A stretch of 64,000 nt of DNA from Mytilus trossulus (Eukaryota; Mollusca; Bivalvia; Mytilida; Mytilidae): positions 7,991,916 through 8,055,915 of the forward strand of contig NC_086375.1 of assembly GCF_036588685.1 (NCBI RefSeq). Direction: 5' to 3'. Each line of letters opens with the position of its first letter. Within the stretch, counting starts at the first letter, position 1. Shown here one piece after another: positions 21,746-32,875 of this stretch. A program made the position numbers and the translations under genes. The notes under the pieces are model-generated. The model had not been told where the DNA came from, searched no databases, and was given only the letters and a program-made list of their open reading frames with translations.

Positions 21746-24700
21746 AGAGTTTTGGTGAATCAGGGTCTGATGAAATTGGAATCAATGGACGAGAGTTCAT
21801 GATGGCTGTTGTTTCCGCCATAAAGGTGCACAGAACCTCATGTGTTAGTTTGTTGTGTCTTGCATCATAAAGAATAGAGTCAATTATGCGGCGAGCAATG
21901 CCTATGAGTCGTTCCCACGAGCCTCCCATATGTGACGAATATGGGGTGTTGAACTTCCAAATAGTACCTTTTTCGTTAAGAAAGGTTTTCAAAGTTTTAT
22001 CTTCCACACAAATTGCAGGAATTCCAAGTTCATTCGCTGCTCCAACGAAATTTGTCCCTCGGTCGGAAAAGAATTCCTTAACTTTGCCTCTTAATGACAT
22101 GAATCGTCGTAGCGCATTGATAAACGATGAGGTGCTCATCTCTTCAATAACCTCAATATGTACAGCTCTAGATGACATACATGAAAATAGTACAGCCCAT
22201 CGTTTTGAGTTGACGCTTCCTCCACGAGTTCGTCTAGTTACAATGTCCCAAGGACCGAAACAATCCACTCCAACATAAGTAAAAGGTGGACATGATTTCA
22301 GTCGTTCCTCCGGTAAATCAGACATTTTCTGAGTCATAAGATTGCCACGAAATCTACGGCACAGTACACATTCGGATATTACAGTGTTCACTAGTCGCTT
22401 CAGACCAATTATCCAAAATCCTGCACTTCTGATACTGCCTTCCGTTAAATGACGTCCTTGATGTCGTATTTGTTCGTGATAATGTAAGACAATAAGTTTG
22501 GCGAAGTGATGACTACCAGGAATAAGTATCGAATGTTTCTCAGCAAGTGTCAAATCTGAATGCTTGAGTCTACCTCCTACTCTAACAACTCCGTGCTCAT
22601 CAATAAACGGGTCTAGTTTCAACATTGAGCGTTCTTTTGAAATTGGTTTGTGTTCATTTAAATTGTAAATTTCCTTTTCAAAAATCTCATTCTGAATTTG
22701 ACGAATTATAAAAGATTCGGTTTCCTTTTGAAATTTTGGACTATCTTTGTCTTCGGACACTTTTTGACTAGAACTTTTTGATTTCCAAGTACGTACAAAA
22801 TGTCTCAAAAACGAAACTGCCCTAATGAGAGCTTTCAAACTTGAAAAATTCGTAAAACGGTGACAACCGATCTCTGGATTTCGAATTACTGTTTTCTTAG
22901 ATAAAACTAAAGGACGAACTTCCTTGTCCTCAGTTGGTGTTACTAACGGATAAGAATTGTCTTCAATCACATCATGTGATAATAAACATGTTGGACCTGT
23001 TATCCAACGATTAACAAGAATCATATCTGGTGAGCTTGAAAATCTAGTTCCGGCATCAGCTGGATTCTGATCAGTTGATATGTAGGACCACTGAGACGGA
23101 TTTGATGTTTTGTGAATTTTTTCAACACGGTTTGTAACGTAAGTGAAAAATCGTCTTTTGGTATTGCTAATATATCCTAGGACAACTTGACTGTCTGTGT
23201 AGTAATGACAAGTCTCCGGTAACAGATTCATGTTGTCGCATATGACTTCACCTAATTCGGCGCCTAGAACAGCAGCACAAAGTTCCAATCTAGGAATTGT
23301 GTGACCTTTCAGAGGTGCTAGTTTTGTTTTTCCCATCAGAAAACCTAAAGATGCATTTCCAGTTTCATTAACTGATTTCAAATAGGCTACTGAAGAAATT
23401 GCTTGTTCGGAAGCATCACAAAATATATGAGTCTCAAGATGGTTCGCTGTTGACACTGATTCAGGAGTAATCATTCGTGGAATTTCAAAATTGCCAAGAG
23501 ATCTCAAAGACTCAAGCCAAAGGTTCCATCTATCAGCATGTTCAGAACTTAACGGTTCATCCCAGTCAGTTCCAGATGGAACTACTTCACGGAGAATAAT
23601 TTTACCACTAATCACAATAGGTGATACGAAACCAAGAGGGTCAAACAAACTGTTTATTGAAGATAGGAGTCCTCTTCGTGTTATAGGTTTGACATCATTA
23701 TTTACATGAAACACAAAATTATCGGAATGAAGATCCCATGTTATACCTAGACTTTGTTGCGTAGGTAATATATCTGAACACAAGTCCAAATGTTTCAAGT
23801 CTTTACCTAAGTCATCACTGGGGAAAGCTTTCATGACGTCAATATCATTCGACACAATCTTGTGAAATCTTATATGTCCATTTGTTTTCAGATCGTTCTG
23901 AGTTCTCTTTACAAGATCGATTGCTTGTTCTTTGTTGGTAAATGAAGTGAGACCGTCGTCCACATAAAAATCATTACATACGAATGCACGCACGTCTTCA
24001 TCTGAGGTTGCAACAGCTTGTCGAAGGCCGTAAGAAGCCACAGCAGGTGAAGGTGTGTTACCAAACACGTGAGATGTCATACGATATTCGATGAGAGGTT
24101 TAGAAAAGTCATTATCTTGGTACCAAAAGAATCTAAGGTAGTCTCTGTGATGATTTGACACTCTGAACTGGTAGAACATTTGCTCAATGTCTCCAGTTAT
24201 AGCAATAGCATTTTTACGAAATCGCATAAGAATTCCAACGAGGTTATTTGTAAGATCTGGTCCTGACATTAAGAGATTATTTAACGATACATCTCCGTAC
24301 ACTGCAGACGAGTCAAATACTCCCCTTATTTGGTCTGGTTTTTTATGATGATAAACTCCGAAAAGCGGAAGGTACCAACATTCTCCTGAAATAACTTTAG
24401 GTGCAATTTCTGCTGCACCGCTGTTCAACACTTTCTCCATAAATGTCATGAAATGATCACGTTTCGTTTGATTCTTACGCAAACTAGTGTCAAGTATATG
24501 TGCTCGTTTCCAGGCTTGTGAGCGGTTGTTTGGAATAGGTGGCTTTGGTTGTTTAAACGGTAATGGCGCTGACCAATGGCCAGTGTCATCCTTTCTAAAA
24601 TCGGTCTCCATCAAACTTAGAAACTGTCTATCTTCAACAGAAAGTCCTACTTTGTTGTCATTTGTCGTCCTGATGAAAATGTCATCTTTGAGATCACTTA

Positions 24701-26198
24701 TCTCTATATTATTCTCGCAAAGAGGGAACGTGGTGCATCTTCCATCGTTGAGAACATGAGTTTTACGTACACTGATTTTGTTTGGAGCATGTACTTTGCC
24801 CAAGCACACTTCTCCTATTACCACCCATCCTAGTGCTAATCTTTGAGCGAAAGGTTCACCTTTATCTCCAGTAATTTGTTCTTGCACATGATGAATCTCA
24901 GGTATATCTCGACCAATCAAAAGTTCAACCTTGATGCTCGGATCAAGAGGAGGTAAGTATGACGAAATACGATTAAGGTGCGAGTAGGCAGATGCAACTT
25001 CTGGAGTTGCAATCTCCGGTAATTCACTGGGAATTGAATCGCATTCAATTACGTCTTGTAATTCGAATGTGGATTTTCCATCAATTGATTGAACGCATAT
25101 ACTGTCAGCAACTCGACACTTCATGGTCGAATTACCATTACACGAAGACATGTTGAATTGTGCGTGTTGTCCTTGAATTCCAAGGTCATCAAAGAGTTCT
25201 GGAGTAATCAAAGTGCGATTACTTTGATCGTCTATGGCAGCATAGACTTTCTTCGACTTCTCCGGGGCGTTTGGTAAGTATACATCTACTAGAACGGTCT
25301 TTCCACAGGAACGACCAACCCGGATGTCACCACAAAGAGTGGTACATTTGACAGTTACATTGTCCTCACTATGCTCCCCGCCATCAGCTGTGAGAGGCTT
25401 TTCATTATCGGCTTGTGTGCGATTTTGAGTATATCGGTCTATATGCATTGCTGTGGCATGGCGTTTGTTTCCACATACGGCACATTTAACATTCACTGTA
25501 CAGTTAGAGGCGAAATGTTCATTTGTTTCACAGCATTTAAAACAAATTCTCTTTTCACGTAGAAACTTCTGACGATCTTGTATTGGATATTTCCTGAATC
25601 CCCGACAGTCGTTGAGGGTTTGTCCTGCCTTGTGTAGTGGGCATCTAACTGAACTTTCGGAAGATACGTCTAGTCTCCTGGATATCACTGACGGACGTTG
25701 TTTAGGATTAGCAGTTGAAATGACACTATTGTACGAAAAGGCAGGATCATTTCGAATTTGACACATGTCTCGAATATAACTTACAAAAAGACTGAATGGT
25801 GGAAAAGCTATGCTATGAGATTTCTTGTAAGAAGACGCATGAGTAGTCCATTTCTCTTGTAGAAAGTGAGGTAACTTGACAAGAATCGGATTTATACCAG
25901 AGGAGGAATTGTAGTAGCTAAGCAGTGTTGTGTACTTTGGATTTAACATAGAAGATTCAATTTCAGTAAGTATGTCCAATAGATCATAAAGTTTTGCACA
26001 GTCTTTGTTTGTAATTGTTTGAAAAGCATTTAACTTTCGTTTCAGTGCACTTTCAACCATTTCAGGCCTACCGTATCTTTCTTGTAGACGATCATATATT
26101 CTTTGTAGACCTCTAGGTGGATCATGAGCATTAGCAGCACGGATGATTTTAGCAAATATGGAAGATTCTGTACCCAACCATTTGACCAATAAATCCAT
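21720..26198 (-). CDS. BEL/Pao retroelement pol polyprotein (protease, RT, RNase H, integrase)
   Basis: One open frame of 1492 residues. In order: DUF1759-like capsid-side region (about 1-130), Cys/His knuckles (about 185-255, CFKCC...CAVCG), aspartic protease-like AIDDQSN (about 320-327), RT with YVDD at residues 745-748, RNase H (FCDAS, PRLEL, YTDSQ; about 940-1090), then integrase with an H2C2 zinc region and D, D, E near 1310, 1377 and 1427. The order and the YVDD box are those of BEL/Pao. The frame is intact, so the copy is young or was recently active. It stops in a neighbouring repeat just after the integrase core, so the extreme C terminus and the 3' LTR are missing. The frame is open upstream to 26255. 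Confidence 0.93.
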   Translation of the reverse strand: MDLLVKWLGTESSIFAKIIRAANAHDPPRGLQRIYDRLQERYGRPEMVESALKRKLNAFQTITNKDCAKLYDLLDILTEIESSMLNPKYTTLLSYYNSSSGINPILVKLPHFLQEKWTTHASSYKKSHSIAFPPFSLFVSYIRDMCQIRNDPAFSYNSVISTANPKQRPSVISRRLDVSSESSVRCPLHKAGQTLNDCRGFRKYPIQDRQKFLREKRICFKCCETNEHFASNCTVNVKCAVCGNKRHATAMHIDRYTQNRTQADNEKPLTADGGEHSEDNVTVKCTTLCGDIRVGRSCGKTVLVDVYLPNAPEKSKKVYAAIDDQSNRTLITPELFDDLGIQGQHAQFNMSSCNGNSTMKCRVADSICVQSIDGKSTFELQDVIECDSIPSELPEIATPEVASAYSHLNRISSYLPPLDPSIKVELLIGRDIPEIHHVQEQITGDKGEPFAQRLALGWVVIGEVCLGKVHAPNKISVRKTHVLNDGRCTTFPLCENNIEISDLKDDIFIRTTNDNKVGLSVEDRQFLSLMETDFRKDDTGHWSAPLPFKQPKPPIPNNRSQAWKRAHILDTSLRKNQTKRDHFMTFMEKVLNSGAAEIAPKVISGECWYLPLFGVYHHKKPDQIRGVFDSSAVYGDVSLNNLLMSGPDLTNNLVGILMRFRKNAIAITGDIEQMFYQFRVSNHHRDYLRFFWYQDNDFSKPLIEYRMTSHVFGNTPSPAVASYGLRQAVATSDEDVRAFVCNDFYVDDGLTSFTNKEQAIDLVKRTQNDLKTNGHIRFHKIVSNDIDVMKAFPSDDLGKDLKHLDLCSDILPTQQSLGITWDLHSDNFVFHVNNDVKPITRRGLLSSINSLFDPLGFVSPIVISGKIILREVVPSGTDWDEPLSSEHADRWNLWLESLRSLGNFEIPRMITPESVSTANHLETHIFCDASEQAISSVAYLKSVNETGNASLGFLMGKTKLAPLKGHTIPRLELCAAVLGAELGEVICDNMNLLPETCHYYTDSQVVLGYISNTKRRFFTYVTNRVEKIHKTSNPSQWSYISTDQNPADAGTRFSSSPDMILVNRWITGPTCLLSHDVIEDNSYPLVTPTEDKEVRPLVLSKKTVIRNPEIGCHRFTNFSSLKALIRAVSFLRHFVRTWKSKSSSQKVSEDKDSPKFQKETESFIIRQIQNEIFEKEIYNLNEHKPISKERSMLKLDPFIDEHGVVRVGGRLKHSDLTLAEKHSILIPGSHHFAKLIVLHYHEQIRHQGRHLTEGSIRSAGFWIIGLKRLVNTVISECVLCRRFRGNLMTQKMSDLPEERLKSCPPFTYVGVDCFGPWDIVTRRTRGGSVNSKRWAVLFSCMSSRAVHIEVIEEMSTSSFINALRRFMSLRGKVKEFFSDRGTNFVGAANELGIPAICVEDKTLKTFLNEKGTIWKFNTPYSSHMGGSWERLIGIARRIIDSILYDARHNKLTHEVLCTFMAETTAIMNSRPLIPISSDPDSPKLSIPTFFMR

Positions 26199-26255
26199 TT
26201 CTTCAAAAGGTGTAACGCCAAGCTCTCGTGTTACACTTTGGAATGATGCTCTCCA

Positions 26256-27260
26256 TCATTCGTATGTCTCCGGTTTATCATCAAAGTTTGTGAATCTCGA
26301 CAGCAGAAAGTCTTTTCTGTACATAAAACGAGTTATGTCTGTCATAGCATCATGCAGTAGAGAATTTGTAGAATTCACATTTGGTTGTACAGGATATTGT
26401 GATAAAGATGGTTGAATGTTTGGTTGACTAGATAGTGATGTGAAAACTGTATTTACAACACTCGGAAATTGAGGAACACTTGTCAAAACTGTATTAACAA
26501 CACTCGGAATTTGAGGAACACTCACAGCTGCACTAAAGGCATGGGAAGCAGATGAAGCAATCACAGGAATGTCTGGTTGTTGATTTAACCATGATGCAAC
26601 TGGTTCTGGAAAATGCACATTATGGACATATTTACTAATGTCATCCTTCTTTTCGCACACTTCAGAAATTATATCCTGTTCTTGATCACCTTGTTCAAGT
26701 ATACGCACCTCAGTTTCAGCTGCTGCGACTTTACTCTCCTGTTTTACAATGTTTATGTCAGCTTCAATGGCTGCTTTTTGTTTCATAAGTTCGCCTTCCT
26801 TTCTAACAAATTCCAGTCTCACTTTTTCGGCTTCGGCCTTTGCCCGCTTACTACTTGCTTTTGAACTTCCACTTGAACTACTTACTTGTGATAATTGTTC
26901 AACTAAGTCAGCTTTCTTTTTCTTAATTTCAGAGTTCACTTTTCTGTATGTTGCAACACACGTCACAAAATATTCATTATAGTCATTTATCAACTGTTGT
27001 GATTCCTTTGTATCAGCTCTAGTTATAAAACTTTTGTATTCTTCGGACCGACGACAAAAGTTTTTATAGTGAATGTCAATATCTGTATTTAAATGTCTTA
27101 ATGTTTCTAATGTGTTGCTAGAAGGAACAGTTATCATACGATCTTCAATTTTAGACCAAATCTTCTCACATTTTTCGCGAAGTTCGTTACTCTGTTCGTC
27201 AAACATGGTTTGTCCTTTGGGTGTAAACTTTCGATCACGCTTCTCACGCTTTTCAGACAT
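26256..27260 (-). CDS. BEL/Pao gag-like protein, in frame with pol across a single TGA
   Basis: 334 residues from an ATG at 27260. The N-terminal half is charged and helical, with a long coiled coil (about 115-200) and a Ser-rich linker SSSSGSS. The C-terminal part is Pro/Val-rich with an internal duplication of the word PSVVNTV. It ends at a TGA (26256-26258) in the same frame as pol, inside a region that in BEL/Pao elements is continuous. The stop is either an inactivating mutation or a readthrough site. No clear LTR or primer site was found upstream of the ATG on this strand. Confidence 0.85.
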   Translation of the reverse strand: MSEKREKRDRKFTPKGQTMFDEQSNELREKCEKIWSKIEDRMITVPSSNTLETLRHLNTDIDIHYKNFCRRSEEYKSFITRADTKESQQLINDYNEYFVTCVATYRKVNSEIKKKKADLVEQLSQVSSSSGSSKASSKRAKAEAEKVRLEFVRKEGELMKQKAAIEADINIVKQESKVAAAETEVRILEQGDQEQDIISEVCEKKDDISKYVHNVHFPEPVASWLNQQPDIPVIASSASHAFSAAVSVPQIPSVVNTVLTSVPQFPSVVNTVFTSLSSQPNIQPSLSQYPVQPNVNSTNSLLHDAMTDITRFMYRKDFLLSRFTNFDDKPETYE

Positions 27261-28960
27261 AAGTTTACACTATCTTTTTACTATTCCGCTAAGGTACTCA
27301 GCAGATAGATAACCAGACAGTTAACTAAAACACCATTGCTCAAATTAAAGTTTATTCCTAATTCTGGCATGAATGTATAAAGACAACTGTGTATGCAGGT
27401 AAAAAGCTGCAACAAGAATGAAAATACCATATAATATTTGGAAAGGCTATTATATTGAACCAAACATACAACAATAAAAGTGTAATTTTCTTGCTTAAAA
27501 TTGACATAGTTGAGCAAGTTTAGTAGATACAAAAACAGCATTTAATAACTTCAATATCAAATTAAATAAATGAATGTGCTTTGAAATATTCAAACTTGAC
27601 AAATGCATAAGCATAAACACTAGAAATAAAGCTCAGACGGGGTTCCTTACTCAAAATATCATAGGAAAAATGAATGTAAATACTTTGCTCTAGAACTTCA
27701 TAATTAACTTATTTGCATCAAAAATAAATATGCACATACAAAATATAAACCTTAGTAATAAATATTTAACTTACATAGTGGTTTGCAATAAACGGATGAT
27801 AAAGCTACGGCTTGATAAAGTTTAACATTGGTCCAATGTCATTGTGGTTCACAATTCAAAACAGGAAACAGGATATCAAGTAAAAGTAAAAGTGAAAGTG
27901 AAAGCGAAAGTGAAAGTAACTTTAAAGTGAAAGTGAAAGTACAATCACATCAAGGTTAAATGAAAGTAAACAATTAAAGTTCTCAAAAATGAAAGTTATG
28001 AATTATTGATAATAAAAATATAATATACAAACAGAACACAAATGTAAGAAAATTCTTAATTTCTTATGGCAGATGAGATGTTATTCTACCAGCATACATC
28101 ACAAAATTGATCCGTAACATAATATTAACAAACCATTAATAGAATCATTTGGTCAAAACATTTCTAAACTGAAATTGAAGTGTGATGGACGGGTGGATAT
28201 AGACGGATAGGCAAATTGAACACATTTTACGTTAGTGGTGATTTTTAAAATAATAATAGGCAATGGGTGATAGCGTATATCGGAAGTCCAGTATAATGGA
28301 ATCCTCTTAATATATACATGTAGCTATTAACATATCATCAATAACTGCTTTGTTGAATTACTATCCCGCAATTGAAATTCAGGATCTCTGAGATAGACAA
28401 ATAGAATACATCTGCTAAGTTGGAATTGTGTTAATCATGGTAGAATAATTATGCTATTAACGGCAAAAGTACCAAATCAGAATTATCAAGCAATATAATT
28501 GTATCAATAAGGAATCATTCCTTACTATGGGTCGTTCTACATATATCTCACCAGTTCTAGATTCCGATACCAGAATATCTTGTTGTTATGTGTGTTTTAG
28601 GGAGGGAGGTTCAGCTGAAGCACACTTCTTATCCTTCTGAAATCCCCCTACTCTCCTTTAAGATAGTAACCCGGTAAATAGAGGTATCATTTTTTTAGGA
28701 TGAATCTGCAAAAAAAATGTTTTGCTACTCTCAACGTTTTTGTTTTAACCTTTACATGAATTACGACCTTATTTTCTGTATCTGTCTCTGTAACCTTTAC
28801 AAAAGACTGTATTAATCCCGAGATTTGGAATGAAACCATTAAGCTGAGAATGTCTGCATAAATACAAGATTAATAACAGTAATAATTTGAATACAAATTC
28901 CATACATTCAATTTACTGCAACACTAGAAACAGCGCAGTACATACCAATTTTATTTTTAG
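27261..28960. other. Interior of the TTAA element, no gene seen
   Basis: It should contain the BEL/Pao 5' leader and possibly its LTR, but I could not delimit either. At about 27880-27970 there is a GTGAAA/GTAAAA hexamer-type low-complexity tract. Confidence 0.5.
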
Positions 28961-29920
28961 CTCACCTGGCCGAACTGGCCAAGTGAGCTTTTCTCATCAT
29001 TTTGTGTCCGGCGTCCGGCGTCGTCCGGCGTTAGCTTTTACAAAAATCTTCTCCTCTGAAACTACTGGGCCAAATCAAACCAAACTTGGCCACAATCATC
29101 ATTGGGGTATTTAGTTCAAAAACTGTGTGGCGTGACCAGGTCAACCAACCAAGATGGCCGCCACGGCTAAAAATAGAACATAGAGGTAAAATGCAGTTTT
29201 TGGCTTATAACTCAAAAACCAAAGCATTTTGAGGAAATCTGACTATAAATAAAAATGTCAATCAGCTCAAGATCTATCTACCCTAAAATTTTCAGATGAA
29301 TCAGTCAATCGGTTGTTGGGTTGCTGCCCCTGAGGAAATTTTGCTGTTTTTGGTTATCTTGAATATTATTATAGATAAAGATAAACTGTAAAAAGCAATA
29401 ATGTTCAACAAAGTAAGATCTACAAATAAGTCAACATAACAAAAATTGTCAGTTGACCCGTTTAGGAGTTATTGCCCTTTATAGTCGATTTTTAACCATT
29501 TTTCGTAAATTAAAGTAATCTTTTACAAAAATCTTCTCCTCTGAAACTACTGGGCCAAATTAATCCAAACTTGGCCACAATCATCTTTGTGGTATATAGT
29601 TTAAAAAATGTGTGGCGTGACCTGGTCAACCTACTAAGATGGCCGCCACGGCTAAAAATATAACATAGGGGTAAAATGCAGTTTTTGGCTTATAACTCAA
29701 AAACCAAAGCATTTTGAGGAAATCTGACAATGGATAAAAATGTTGATCAAGTCAAAGTTCATTATAGATATAATTGTAAGAAGCAAAATCGTTCAGTAAA
29801 GTAAGAACTTCAAACACATCACAATCACCAAAATACAATTTTGTCATGAATCCATTTGTGTCCTTTGTTTAATATGCACATAGACCAAGGTGAGCGACAC
29901 AGGCTCTTTAGAGCCTCTAG
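28961..29920 (+). mobile_element. Helitron-like non-autonomous element
   Basis: The 5' end CTCACCTGGCC forms a hairpin with GGCCAAGTGAG. The 3' end has AGGCTC-TTTA-GAGCCT followed at once by CTAG and T, the hairpin-plus-CTRR signature of Helitrons. The outer edges also pair (GCTCACCT and AGGTGAGC). The interior contains a direct duplication with a shift of about 485 bp (copies starting near 29041 and 29526, sharing ATCTTCTCCTCTGAAACTAC). It carries no coding capacity. I know this repeat as abundant in bivalves; assignment to Helitrons rests on the 3' end only. Confidence 0.62.
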
Positions 29921-30301
29921 TTCTTTGTAATTATCAATGTTTTCTAGTCCCAACAAGTTGTAAACATTCATAAATACAAGACTTCAGTGTCCCATGTGGA
30001 ATAAAAAAAGTAAATTTCCAATGTCCCACTCTTTTGGTGCACACATTTGATCGATTCAAGGTACAAGGGCAAACACTAAAATAAACACGTTCGTGCCGCA
30101 ATTTTTTATTATTTTTGGGGGCGCAAGGGGGGGGGGAGGAGTTGTAGTAGGTTTAACCCATGTTCGTCAGTACATTAGTTGTCACAAAGTTGGTTTCTTT
30201 TTTATAGTTTTGGTTTGCCTCAATCAAATCTTATGAAACATGTATACACAGATATCAAGTTTGAATTTTATTGGTTTCACTGTTAACTGTATAATTTGCC
30301 T

Positions 30302-30632
30302 TATATGACCTGGTTAACTTAAGAAATTTCTAAAAGTTACCATTTGATCTTAGGAGAACCTTTCTGGAGCCTTCTTTTCGTCAGACATACACTAGTATAT
30401 TTTTCAACTTTCATGTAGATTTTTTTTTATCTTTTCGGAATAATGTCATGTAACCGTCTCATTAACAATTATACCACATCTTCTTTTTTAAATTAACAGA
30501 AAAAATAAAAAAAATCTACATGAAAGTCGAAAAATATAGTACTGTATGTATGACGAAAAGAGGGCTCCAGAAAGGTTCTCCTAAGATCAAATGGTAACTT
30601 TTAGAAATATCTTAAGTTAACTGGCCCATATA
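30302..30632. repeat. Large near-perfect inverted repeat (hairpin), arms about 126-129 bp
   Basis: The left arm (30302-30430) and right arm (30507-30632) match in inverted orientation with only a few differences, for example TAAAAGTTACCATTTGATCT and GGAGAACCTTTCTGGAGCC. The loop of about 76 bp contains a truncated copy of the dispersed repeat tail. It may be a fold-back MITE. Confidence 0.88.
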
Positions 30633-30644
30633 GGTTACATGCTA

Positions 30645-30790
30645 TTATTCCGACAGCCCATTGGTCCGACAGTCCATTAGTCCAACAGCCCATTAGTCCG
30701 ACAGCCCTTTGGTCGGACAACCCATTAGTCCGAAAACCTATTGGTCCAACAGCCCAATACTCCGACAATCCATAAGTCCAACACTTATTA
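30645..30790. repeat. 16-bp minisatellite
   Basis: About eight imperfect copies of CGACAGCCCATTAGTC, immediately right of the hairpin. Confidence 0.85.
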
Positions 30791-30799
30791 AGTCAAGCA

Positions 30800-32875
30800 T
30801 AAGGTAACAGGATAAAACAAAAATGTTTGTCTGTATTATTACGTTTAGATATAAAAACATGTTTTTAAAGAAATAGTTCTGTATATATAACATCAGGCTT
30901 AGGTAGTTCGAATACTTTCTATATACTCAATTCGAAATTTGTATATAGAATAAAACAGAACAGAAATTTCAAATTTCCAAATTAAAGGGTCTATAAAGAG
31001 CATATAAACAACCAGTGACGGTGCAAACTACTTTTTTTTAACTTGGCTGTCATGTGAAAAGTGTTCGGTAAACAGGAAGTGGTTTAGTGATGAATCTGAA
31101 AACGTATCACACTATATAGCCGACTTCAATAAACCTTTCAGGAATCCTTGTAATGTAGTTCAAAAAATTCAACGAAAATATTCATGGGACGGAGGGGTGA
31201 ACTGGACGTTTGGAAGGACGGACAGACAGACAGAGGCAAAACAGTATACCCCACTTTTTTTTGAAGCGGCGGTATAATGATTGGAACAACATAAAGACTT
31301 TATAACAATAATAATATGATACAATTATCTTTACAGCACCATAAGCCTCAGTCACAATCGGAGCAAAAACAAAATAGAAAAAAAAAAAAACTATATTTCT
31401 CAAATAACAGTCAGTATCAATACATCTACTACATAGGAACTATTTTTTAACAGTACAATCGTCAGTATCCCCCATAAAAGTCAATTTTTCTTGTGTTAAC
31501 ATCGAGATGTGCTAGAAATGTGCTGAAAGAGTTCCTCCCTCAAATTGTTATGAAGTGAGCATTCGATTGAAAAATGACACTCATCCTTAACTCTATCAGC
31601 TGTACATTTAGATTTTTCAATTTTTAATGTAATGGGCGAGCACTGATTCTTAACTAACATATGCACTACCTTTCTTAAAATCTACGGAAGCGTATTACTG
31701 CCACATATTTTTTTTAATTTTACTTCATATGTTTGAGTTACAACGCAAACCTTTGTTTTATCTTATTTCTTATTTAAGATTCAAAGGAAACAGTTGTTAT
31801 TTGTAGAAGAGGCTGTATATATTAAAATGTATCACTATTGTAGTCATTGTAAAGTAAAATCCTTACATAATTAGATCATATCATTGACTTCAATAATGAG
31901 CAGATTAATATAAGAAAATGTGGAATGAATGCCAAGAAGAAAATTCTTTATCTAAGCCCCACAGAAACGATATCCTTGTTACTACTAGTATATATACATT
32001 ACAAAGAAAATTGAGTAAATTGCGGTTATACGGGGAAAAAAAATTTAACCCTGCCAATATAGCTATAACCGAATATAAATATACTACCAAAGTAAGCTCT
32101 CGTTTGTATAAAGTAGGTTGGCAAGAAATCTATATAGAATGAAGATGTTTTATTAATAAAATTATGTTCTCTCTATTTAAATTGCTATCCAATTTTCTTA
32201 AAAAATACTTCATTATATCGAAATGAAAATTCAATGACTTTCTATCAAAGAATCTTGATCATATTCTGAGATTTAAAAAAAAATGTTTCCCTATTAAAAA
32301 TTCATTTTAAAGCAGAAAGATAAATTTGTCCATTTGACTTGGAGTTTCACAATTGTATGACATAATTTTGGATCTTTCAATTGAAATATCAGTGGATATC
32401 GATAGGGGATTAATAAAGGAATCAAAAGATTTAAAAAATATACAGATCAATGTGCTTGATTTCGAGATATTAGCCATTGAAATTTTGGCGGGAAAATAGT
32501 CTCTCTTGACTTTTCTTAGCAAATCATTGACAAGTTTACATTCTCAAAACTATCAAAAAATAATTTGAATTTTATAAAACTTTAACAGATTGCTTATCAT
32601 TATACATGTAAAAGATTTATAAAATGATAAAAGGGGGTCAATACCATTTTATTAAGGCATTCAAATGAATAAAACCTGAGGTTTCCGAAAATCTGACAAA
32701 AAATCAAAAACATGGCAAGAGAACTGCAATGTACCTTAACTAACCTCTGAAGCTAAATCGAAGCTATAAATTATGGATCTTATATATATAAAATTTCTGA
32801 AAAAAAATGATTCTATTTATAATTAGGCTCTCGGACCAAACATAATCTTTTCAATAATCTACATGTATGATATAT
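30800..32875. other. Interior of the TTAA element, no gene recognised
   Basis: Open frames are short and carry no known domain. A GACGGACAGACAGACAGAGG tract near 31212 belongs to a common dispersed repeat. No transposase motif was found on either strand. Confidence 0.5.

Noticed and set aside
21886-25562. Plus-strand open frames within the BEL/Pao region
   Set aside because: Antisense shadows of the minus-strand pol frame, with no known domains.
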